Positions 1-5,053 of a stretch of DNA of 10,160 bases are shown here, in pieces. Made by a program: the position numbers and the translations under genes. Each line of letters starts with the position of its first letter. Within the stretch, counting starts at the first letter, position 1. The notes beneath the pieces were generated by a model. It was given only the letters and a program-made list of their open reading frames with translations, was not told where the DNA came from and ran no database searches. Origin of the DNA: Actinomycetota bacterium (GTDB lineage Bacteria; Actinomycetota; Acidimicrobiia; Acidimicrobiales; Microtrichaceae); contig JAFDWA010000036.1 of assembly GCA_018268735.1 (NCBI GenBank), positions 1 through 10,160 of the forward strand. The letters are read 5' to 3'.

Positions 1-103
1 AGAGACGGTCGAGGTGGAACCCGACCCTCGCCTGATCCTCCTCATCGAGGGCCAGGTACCAGTCCCGAACCTCCGGTTCGAGCTCCACCTCACCCCACGA
101 CAT
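1..103 (-). CDS. HigB/RelE-type toxin, N-terminal part (runs off left edge)
   Basis: Thirty-four residues are visible, starting MSWGEVELEPEVRDWYLAL, with the rest beyond the left edge. The pattern (W-x-V-E-L-E-P-E-V-R-D-W, then a helix with D-E-E-D-Q-A-R-V and H-L-D-R-L) matches the N-terminus of the phage-Gp49/HigB branch of the RelE/ParE toxins. In that family these toxins are ribosome-dependent mRNA endonucleases of about 100-125 residues. Toxin-first gene order is usual for HigBA pairs, so an HTH antitoxin gene would be expected just left of the window. The ATG at 103-101 was chosen because homology begins there and a -10-like hexamer sits at the distance expected for a leaderless mRNA; an ATG 7 bp upstream (110-108) is in another frame and stops after six codons. 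Seen: the reading frame and motif. Inferred: toxin function and the unseen antitoxin. Confidence 0.72.
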   Translation of the reverse strand, partial: MSWGEVELEPEVRDWYLALDEEDQARVGFHLDRL

Positions 104-140
104 AGCGCATATGCTATACCCCGTTGCCATCTTGCCCCAA
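102..140 (-). promoter_or_regulatory. Leaderless promoter and inverted repeat of the toxin gene
   Basis: Reading the minus strand, TTGGGG (140-135) and TAGCAT (116-111) are 18 bp apart, and TAGCAT ends 7 bp before the ATG. A transcript would therefore start at or next to the start codon. The inverted repeat ATAGC-N6-GCTAT (102-117) overlaps the -10 box and the first bases of the gene. This is the position expected for an operator bound by the toxin-antitoxin complex in an autoregulated higBA-type operon. The AT-rich run stands out against the high-GC surroundings. The -35 match is only moderate, and repression is inference from the family. Confidence 0.5.
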
Positions 141-317
141 GAAGCAACTCGCACCCCGAGAGTCCGTCGGACCGGGGTCCGCGTCAGATCCCACACCTGC
201 CGTTCCGGCCAGTTCGGTCGAGAGCGACTCGCCGAGAGACTCGCCCACTGTGCGGTCACCGACGGTCAGATCGAACCGGCACAGGCGCATCATCTCTCTG
301 CGTTTCCGTGTCTGGTC

Positions 318-647
318 TCACCCTTGCGCGGCCTTCGTCCTGGGTGGCAGCCGGCCGTGGACCAGCTTGTGGCCGGTGCGCCAGACGCGTCGGCGGGTGT
401 CGAGCGTGAGGTTGGCCGACACCTTCCGTGGGCGCCGCTCGACCGGGTAGCAGCGGATCCGTTCCCACATCGCCGCCACGACGACCGCGGCGGTCTCATC
501 GCGGCTCCACGCCCCGCAGGTCGAGAACTTCGCGGTCAGGTTCTTCACCGCGGGCATCATCGCCTGCAGCACCGTCCTCGCGGCAAGGTCATAGTCGCCC
601 GCGTGGCGGAGCAGCACGAGCAGGATCGCGTCGGATTCCTCGATGTG
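318..647 (-). pseudogene. Fragment of an actinobacterial protein, possibly sigma-factor-like
   Basis: The minus frame is open for about 110 codons. It reads [19 protein letters not shown], then RTVLQAMMPAVKNLTAKF, a segment with AAMWERIRCYPVERRPRK, and SANLTLDTRRRVWR. I recall similar pieces (L-A-A-R-x-V-L-Q-x-L-P and W-E-R-I-R-x-Y-P-x-x-R-R-P-x-x-x-A-A-N-x-x-L-D-T) from uncharacterised actinobacterial proteins of roughly 200-270 residues with a sigma-70-like arrangement, often near mobile elements. Here the frame is closed upstream by TGA at 650-648. Homology stops after about residue 90, shortly before TGA at 320-318, so the C-terminal half is missing. An internal GTG at 617-615 could start a short product, but it would lack the protein's N-terminus. 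I read this as a truncated remnant. The family assignment rests on memory of the pattern and is tentative. Confidence 0.45.
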
Positions 648-654
648 TCACCTC

Positions 655-843
655 AGGCCGACCCCGGTGGACGTCGTGGGTCTCAGCGGTGGCATCGAGA
701 TCGCCGTGGGTCTCGCTCACAGCTGCGCAGTGCTCGCCGGTGGCACCGTCAAGTGCTGGGGACGGAACGACGCCGGACAACTCGGCGACGGCACCACGAC
801 CAACAGGTCGACGCCGGTGGACGTACCAGGCATCGAGCCCTGA
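655..843 (+). pseudogene. C-terminal fragment of an RCC1-repeat protein
   Basis: This plus-strand frame encodes one complete RCC1-type repeat plus the start of the next. It begins [20 protein letters not shown] and continues [40 protein letters not shown], then E-P-stop. The HSCAL, VKCWG and GQLGDGTTT elements are typical of bacterial RCC1 beta-propellers, which are often secreted or surface proteins. The DNA for TPVDV recurs exactly 150 bp later (661-674 against 811-824, 13 of 14 bases), which is one 50-residue repeat. A complete propeller needs about seven blades. The stop at 841-843 looks like a natural C-terminus, while the 5' part is missing. An ATG lies at 643, but there is no room for a signal peptide or the other repeats. 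It is a 3' remnant next to an unrelated fragment. Confidence 0.72.
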
Positions 844-886
844 TCGTCTGGGTCGGACTGGAGAGGCGCCCCGGCCTCGGTGAGAG

Positions 887-1780
887 TCAGATGGGATCGC
901 TGGACTGGACCCCATCGGTCGCGACGTAGCCGGTCCAGTTGGTCCCGTCCCAGTAGCGGTACTGGTGACGCCCGTAGGCATCGGGATACCAGCCGGCAGG
1001 GGCTGACGGTGCGGGTGCGTGCTCCGGCGGGACCGGCTCCATGCCCGTTGCGGTTGTCGACGGGAGCCAATCCTCGTCTGCTGCGCTGTCGTCCTCGTCG
1101 GATTCGTCGGTGATCGTGTCGGGGCGACACCGAACCTGCATGACCGGATCCAACCCGGGCGTCGCGTCGATGTAGATCCCGACACGGACGGTGACTCCGT
1201 CAGGTGCGAAGCTGCGCCATCGGCTCTCGTCGCGCCTGGAGAGCCTTCCGACCGGGCGACCGATCGGTGTACCCGCCTCGAGTTGCGCCTTCGTGAAGAC
1301 ACCAGGGTTGTCCTCCGGCGTCACGAGCAGGACGACCTCGAGATCCTCGCCACGATCGAACACCAACCCATCACGGATACCCCGGACCCATCCCCCATCG
1401 CCGGGCCCGACGCCCACCCACGCGGCGATCTCGTCAATCGACCTGTTGCCGCCCGGAACGCCGACCACCTTGCAGGACATGACAGCCGGATCATCGGAGA
1501 GGAGCCGTCGACTGCCACCGGTTCCGTCGACGCAGTCGACGTTCATCACCAGATCCGAAGCGGCAGAAGACCGCAGAGCGGTGCCACCGAGCGGCTTCGC
1601 CGATCCGATCAGCGCCGTGTCACGAATCCCCGTTCCCGGCAGCGACACCGTCCGGCGGATCTGCCCCTTCGAGTTCGCCGAGACACGCAGCCCCTTGACT
1701 CCCGAGGACACCGACAACCCGGACTTGGTGGCGGTGATCCGGAACGGCCCGATCTTCTTCGACTTCCTGAACACCGCCAT
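887..1780 (-). CDS. DUF4236 / HIRAN-like / DUF2510 protein
   Basis: The product has 297 residues. Residues 1-53 (FRKSKKIGPFRITATKSGLS to SLPGTGIR) match DUF4236, a short beta-rich domain of unknown function. Residues about 100-218 resemble a HIRAN-type fold: CKVVGVPGGNRSIDEIAAWV at the start, EDNPG in the middle, then PVGRLSRRDESRW in place of the usual vGYLsRe-A-x-x-Y. This middle assignment is tentative. An acidic, proline-rich linker (about 222-260) leads to a C-terminal DUF2510 motif (PAGWYPDAYGRHQYRYWDGT, residues 261-280, then NWTGYV), common in actinobacterial envelope-associated proteins. No membrane segment is seen. The ATG at 1780 is preferred over an upstream GTG at 1831: homology starts there, GGAGGG lies 7 bp before it, and the predicted transcription start is downstream of 1831. 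This is the only intact gene in the accessory patch. Its function is unknown. Confidence 0.85.
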   Translation of the reverse strand: MAVFRKSKKIGPFRITATKSGLSVSSGVKGLRVSANSKGQIRRTVSLPGTGIRDTALIGSAKPLGGTALRSSAASDLVMNVDCVDGTGGSRRLLSDDPAVMSCKVVGVPGGNRSIDEIAAWVGVGPGDGGWVRGIRDGLVFDRGEDLEVVLLVTPEDNPGVFTKAQLEAGTPIGRPVGRLSRRDESRWRSFAPDGVTVRVGIYIDATPGLDPVMQVRCRPDTITDESDEDDSAADEDWLPSTTATGMEPVPPEHAPAPSAPAGWYPDAYGRHQYRYWDGTNWTGYVATDGVQSSDPI

Positions 1781-1787
1781 CGAGGAA

Positions 1788-1793
1788 CCCTCC
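1788..1793 (-). promoter_or_regulatory. Ribosome binding site that fixes the DUF4236 start
   Basis: GGAGGG on the minus strand, 7 bp before the ATG at 1780-1778. It is the best Shine-Dalgarno match in the window and decides between this ATG and the GTG 51 bp upstream. Confidence 0.75.
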
Positions 1794-1802
1794 GTCAGAG
1801 CG

Positions 1803-1843
1803 ACACTACCGAGACGAGCAGCGACGGTCACCGGATCGTGACC
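1803..1843 (-). promoter_or_regulatory. Promoter with overlapping inverted repeat upstream of the DUF4236 gene
   Basis: On the minus strand GTGACC (1831-1826, four of six to TTGACA) and TAGTGT (1808-1803) are separated by exactly 17 bp. They would place the transcript start near 1796, about 16 bp before the ATG. A perfect inverted repeat GGTCAC-N6-GTGACC (1826-1843) has one arm identical to the -35 hexamer. A bound protein would therefore cover the -35 region, so it is a candidate operator for an unknown regulator. Hexamers and symmetry are seen in the sequence; function is inferred. Confidence 0.45.
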
Positions 1844-2189
1844 GCCTCACAACGCGGTGCTCGCCGGCGCCCGCCACGGCAGCGAGCCTCAAGGCGAGCG
1901 CAGCTCGAGGTCCGTCCCGAACGGCAGCATCGAGGATCGCCACGACCTGCTCGGGTTCCGGGCGAGCGGTGCGACGACCGGTCTCGAGCGCGGGTGCCGC
2001 TTCAACGACCGGGGTGGTGCGCAGCATCCGCCGCGAGATCCCCCACGACAGCGCCGCCCGCAACGAGGAGACACGGCTCCTGACAGCGCCTTCGCCGACC
2101 CCGCCGCGGCGCATCTTGGCGAGCCACGCGTCGATGCGGAACGGGTCCAGGTCGACGAGGCGTACCGCGCCCAGATCCGCGGCGATCAA
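1806..2189 (-). pseudogene. Tyrosine recombinase (phage-type integrase) remnant
   Basis: The frame encodes the middle of a site-specific tyrosine recombinase. LGAVRLVDLDPFRIDAWLAK and GAVRSRVSSLRAALSWGISR form the SAM-like core-binding domain (about residues 7-62, counting from the TTG at 2189). A linker follows, then RPEPEQVVAILDAAV and ALALRLAAVAGA open the catalytic domain (about 76-108). Homology ends exactly where the conserved G-A-R-R-G-E box with the first catalytic arginine should follow; the sequence reads AGAGEHRVV instead and stops at 1806. The R, H-x-x-R and Tyr boxes are all missing, as is the N-terminal arm-binding domain. It cannot be active. Family length is about 350-400 residues against about 127 here. 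It overlaps the promoter of the DUF4236 gene and begins within about 30 bp of the acyl-CoA dehydrogenase stop, marking a former insertion edge. Confidence 0.75.
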
Positions 2190-2212
2190 GACCCTTGCAG
2201 TTTCAGGGGTCT
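2189..2212 (-). terminator. Possible hairpin after the acyl-CoA dehydrogenase gene
   Basis: AGACCC and GGGTCT form a perfect 6-bp stem with a 12-base loop, starting 4 bp after the stop codon of the minus-strand gene. No T-run follows, so it could be a weak terminator or an mRNA 3' end structure, or chance. It also coincides with the edge of integrase homology. Confidence 0.25.
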
Positions 2213-2215
2213 GTG

Positions 2216-3448
2216 CTACTCGATGCGCAGGCCGGAGATCGCCCGAGAGATGACCAGCTGCTGGATCTGCTCGGTGCCCTCGAAGATGTCGAAGATCTTG
2301 GCGTCGCGGTGCCAGCGCTCGACGGGGTACTCACGGGTGTAGCCGTAGCCGCCGAGGATCTGGATCGCCCGCTCGGTCACCCAGACCGCGGTGCGCCCCG
2401 CCATCAGCTTCGACATCGAGCCCTCGGCGTTCTTGTAGCCGCCGCCGTTGCGCGACAGCCACGCGGCCCGGTGCACCATCAATCGCGCAGCGTCGATCTG
2501 GGTCGCCATGTCGGCGAGCATGAACGCGATCGACTGGTTCATGATGATCGGCTTGCCGAACGCGTAGCGCTCCTGGGCGTACTGCAGCGCGTACTCGTAG
2601 GCGGCTCGTGCGACGCCGATCGCCTGGGCGCCGACGGCCGGGCGGGTGGCCTCGAAGGTCGCCATCGCCGGCTGCTTGCCGGAGCTGACCTGCGGGTTCT
2701 TCTGCGCCTCACGCGCCCGGGCGAGCTTCTCGTCGAGCTTGTCCTTGCCGCCGAGCAGGCAGTTGCCGGGGACCCGGACGTCGTCGAGGACGACCTCTGA
2801 GGTGTGGCTCGCACGGATGCCGTGCTTCTTGTACTTCTGGCCCATCGAGAGGCCCGGGGTGTTCGGCGGGACGATGAAGCTCGCCTGACCACGACCCTTC
2901 AGCTCGGGCTCGACCGCGGCCACCACGACGTGGACGTCGGCGATGCCGCCGTTGGTGATCCACGCCTTGGTGCCGTTGATCACCCACTCGTCCTTCGCCT
3001 CGTCGTACACGGCCCGCGTCCGCAGCGACGACACGTCGGAGCCGGCGTCGGGCTCCGAGACGCAGAAGGCGCCCAGCGCGATCTTCTCCGGGGTGCCGTA
3101 GCACTGCGGCACCCACTCGAAGACCTGCTCGGGGGTGCCGTTGCCGGCGATGCCCGCAGCGGCCAGACCGCTGCCCATGATCGCCAAGCCGATGCCGGCG
3201 TCACCCCAGAACATCTCCTCGATCGCGACCGGCATGGTCAGACCCGTCGGATCCGCCATCATCGCCTGGGCCATGAAGTCGATCGAGTACAGACCGATCT
3301 TGGCGGCCTCCTCGACGATCGGCCAGGGGAACTCCTCGCGCTCGTCCCACTCCTCGGCTGCGGGTCGGACGACGCCTTCGGCGAAGTCGTGGATCCACTT
3401 CTGGATCTGGAGCTGGTCCTCGTTCAACTCGAGGGAGAAGTCGCTCAT
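2216..3448 (-). CDS. Acyl-CoA dehydrogenase (FAD-dependent)
   Basis: A flavoprotein of 410 residues that introduces a trans-2 double bond into an acyl-CoA and passes electrons to electron-transfer flavoprotein; it is expected in the cytoplasm. The acyl-CoA dehydrogenase signature 1 is at 128-141 (AFCVSEPDAGSDVS) and signature 2 at 363-384 (QILGGYGYTREYP then ERWHRDAK). In FEGTEQIQ, Glu390 sits where MCAD-like enzymes carry the catalytic base, so the enzyme looks active. An insertion of about 25 residues (about 233-258, K/E/Q-rich) precedes the ATFEATRPAVGAQAIG helix and is longer than in MCAD. The ATG at 3448 has AGGAC 8 bp upstream. The gene has its own promoter with overlapping repeats, suggesting substrate-responsive repression. 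The exact acyl chain cannot be told, and no gene symbol is safe among the many FadE paralogues. Confidence 0.93.
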   Translation of the reverse strand: MSDFSLELNEDQLQIQKWIHDFAEGVVRPAAEEWDEREEFPWPIVEEAAKIGLYSIDFMAQAMMADPTGLTMPVAIEEMFWGDAGIGLAIMGSGLAAAGIAGNGTPEQVFEWVPQCYGTPEKIALGAFCVSEPDAGSDVSSLRTRAVYDEAKDEWVINGTKAWITNGGIADVHVVVAAVEPELKGRGQASFIVPPNTPGLSMGQKYKKHGIRASHTSEVVLDDVRVPGNCLLGGKDKLDEKLARAREAQKNPQVSSGKQPAMATFEATRPAVGAQAIGVARAAYEYALQYAQERYAFGKPIIMNQSIAFMLADMATQIDAARLMVHRAAWLSRNGGGYKNAEGSMSKLMAGRTAVWVTERAIQILGGYGYTREYPVERWHRDAKIFDIFEGTEQIQQLVISRAISGLRIE

Positions 3449-3475
3449 GGGTGACCGTCCTGTGTGCCTCGCGGG

Positions 3476-3519
3476 ATGTTACCGACCGGTATGTTACCGA
3501 TGGGTAACCGCGAGGGCAA
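3476..3519 (-). promoter_or_regulatory. Acyl-CoA dehydrogenase promoter with tandem operator-like repeats
   Basis: On the minus strand TTGCCC (3519-3514) and TAACAT (3496-3491) are 17 bp apart; transcription would start near 3484, leaving a leader of about 36 bases. Two adjacent 15-bp direct repeats, atgttaccgaccggt (3476-3490) and atgttaccgatgggt (3491-3505), share 13 of 15 bases. Each holds an inverted repeat: TACCG-AC-CGGTA (3480-3491) and GTTACC-GATG-GGTAAC (3493-3508). The second overlaps the -10 box and the first covers the likely start site. TetR-family repressors of fatty-acid and acyl-CoA genes bind sites of this general form. The particular regulator is not in the window. Confidence 0.6.
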
Positions 3520-3536
3520 CGCCTGACGGGACCGTC

Positions 3537-3606
3537 CACGACGCCCGATGCACGACGCCCGATGCACGATGCCCGATGCCGGATGCCGGATGCCGGATGC
3601 ACGACG
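3537..3606. repeat. Intergenic heptamer array, ten units
   Basis: Ten consecutive 7-bp units with no gaps lie between cysS and the acyl-CoA dehydrogenase promoter. In order on the plus strand they are cacgacg, cccgatg, cacgacg, cccgatg, cacgatg, cccgatg, ccggatg (three times), cacgacg. All fit C-[AC]-C-G-A-[CT]-G or its variant ccggatg. The first four form two exact copies of a 14-mer, and the third 14-mer differs by one base. The array is open in all reading frames but not convincingly coding. It lies in the 3' untranslated region of cysS, about 18 bp upstream of the -35 box of the next gene. Unit spacing (7 bp, no spacers) rules out CRISPR. Function is unknown. Confidence 0.9.
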
Positions 3607-3646
3607 CCCCCTGCTGGAAGCGCACCCCGCGACCGGAGGGCGCTCG

Positions 3647-5017
3647 TCAACCCCGACGGACCGTGGTGCCCTCCGCTCCGTCCTCCACGATCCAGCCGAG
3701 CGACACCAACTCGTGGCGCAGCGCGTCCGCGGTCGCCCAGTCGCGCTCGGCCCTCGCCCGATCGCGTGCACGGGCCAGCTCGGCGACGTCGTCGGGGACG
3801 AGGTCCGCCGAGGCGTCGCGCAGCTCCAGACCGACGGCGTGCAGCATCGACAGCCAGGCGGCGACGAGCGGCGACGCGCCGCGGAGGTCGCCGGCGTCGA
3901 GCAGCGTGTTGATCCGGGTCACGAGACCGAACGCGAGCGCCATCGCCTGGGGGGTTCCGAGGTCGTCGTCCATCGCCTGACGGAACTCGTCGAGCACCCG
4001 CTCATCGGGTTCGGCATCCGCCACGCCAGCGGCGGTGATCCGCCGGGCGAGGGCATCGAGGCGGTCGAGCGCCGCCTCGGCCTCGACGACGGTCGCGGTG
4101 GTCACCTCGACCGGCGATCGGTAGTGCGCCTGCAACGCGATCAGCCGGTAGGCGCGCGGATCGTGGGCGTCGAGGAGGTCCACGAGGTTCGTGAAGTTGC
4201 CGAGGGACTTCGACATCTTCTCTCCGCCCACCTCGACGAACCCGTTGTGGACCCAGCGACGGGCGAACTCGCGCCCGGTGGCGACCGCCTGCGCACGCTC
4301 GTTCTCGTGGTGCGGGAACGCCAGGTCCATCCCGCCACCGTGGATGTCGAAGTCCTCCCCGAGCAGGTCGAGGCTCATCACGACGCACTCGGTGTGCCAG
4401 CCCGGCCGGCCGTCACCCCACGGCGCCGGCCACGACGGCTCACCCGGCTTGGCGAACTTCCACAGGACGAAGTCCGCCGGGTGCCGCTTCGAGGACCCAC
4501 CGACGATCGACCGCTCGCCACCGCCGACGACCAGGTCGTCGATCGACTGGTGCGCCAGCAGTCCGTAGCCGGGCACCTCGGCGACGTCGAGGTACACGCC
4601 GTCGGAGGTCACATAGGCCTTTCCCTGGTCGACGAGATCCGCGACGAAGGCGATCATCTCCATCACGTACTCGGTCGCGTGCGGGGTGTGGTCCGGCCGC
4701 TTGACGCCCATCTCGTCCATCGCGGACCACCAGACCGCCTCGCACTCTGCGGTGACCTCCTGCCACGGCCGATCCTCCGCCTCGGCACGGCTGAGGATCT
4801 TGTCGTCGATGTCGGTGATGTTCGAGACGTACACGACGTCGAAACCGGACCACTCCAGATACCGTCGGAGCACGTCGAAGACCAGGGAGAACCGCCCGTG
4901 ACCGAGGTGGGGCGGCCCGTAGACGGTGGGGCCGCACACGTACATCGACACCCGCCCGGGTTCCCGGGGGTCGAGGGGGAGGACCTCACCGGCCGCGGTG
5001 TCGTACAGACCGATCAT
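3647..5017 (-). CDS. cysS: Cysteinyl-tRNA synthetase
   Basis: The 456-residue product charges tRNA-Cys with cysteine in the cytoplasm and belongs to class Ia. The N-terminal Rossmann catalytic domain begins MYVCGPTVYGPPHLGHGRFS; HLGH (37-40) is the HIGH motif. KMSKS is at 267-271. The four zinc ligands that recognise the cysteine thiol are present: Cys28, Cys211 (in GWHTEC), His236 and Glu240 (in FPHHENE). The C-terminal third is helical and ends with the RARAERDWATADALRHELVS segment typical of CysRS. CGPTVY argues against the related mycothiol ligase MshC, which usually reads CGITPY. Length is normal. The ATG at 5017 is chosen because homology begins MIGLYDTAAGEV; the frame stays open upstream only as a shadow of the divergent gene. 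The upstream AGGGTGG is a weak ribosome site, and TAGGGT 8 bp before the ATG could instead serve as -10 of a leaderless mRNA. Confidence 0.96.
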   Translation of the reverse strand: MIGLYDTAAGEVLPLDPREPGRVSMYVCGPTVYGPPHLGHGRFSLVFDVLRRYLEWSGFDVVYVSNITDIDDKILSRAEAEDRPWQEVTAECEAVWWSAMDEMGVKRPDHTPHATEYVMEMIAFVADLVDQGKAYVTSDGVYLDVAEVPGYGLLAHQSIDDLVVGGGERSIVGGSSKRHPADFVLWKFAKPGEPSWPAPWGDGRPGWHTECVVMSLDLLGEDFDIHGGGMDLAFPHHENERAQAVATGREFARRWVHNGFVEVGGEKMSKSLGNFTNLVDLLDAHDPRAYRLIALQAHYRSPVEVTTATVVEAEAALDRLDALARRITAAGVADAEPDERVLDEFRQAMDDDLGTPQAMALAFGLVTRINTLLDAGDLRGASPLVAAWLSMLHAVGLELRDASADLVPDDVAELARARDRARAERDWATADALRHELVSLGWIVEDGAEGTTVRRG

Positions 5018-5053
5018 GGCGATCCACCCTACCGGTGGCCCTCGTCGGCATCG

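Noticed and set aside
114..293. Short minus-strand open frame (about 59 codons from ATG at 293) between the toxin gene and the first fragment
   Set aside because: No recognisable motif, third-position GC near background (about 70% by hand count), no ribosome site, and its end overlaps the toxin promoter. This 214-bp stretch otherwise holds only the promoter.
2185..2230. tRNA gene or attachment site next to the integrase remnant
   Set aside because: No cloverleaf or T-loop-like sequence is visible, and no second copy of the sequence is present in the window.
2195..3454. Plus-strand open frames antisense to the acyl-CoA dehydrogenase gene
   Set aside because: They mirror the high-GC codon pattern of the real gene and show no domain or ribosome site.
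3537..3606. CRISPR array
   Set aside because: The units are 7 bp with no spacers and no cas genes nearby; it is a simple tandem repeat.
3548..5053. Long plus-strand open frame upstream of the GGDEF-like gene, giving an apparent 906-residue protein
   Set aside because: It runs antisense to cysS, whose catalytic motifs and zinc ligands are intact; the plus translation there is Arg/His/Val-rich and shows no domain. Only the part from about 5054 is real.
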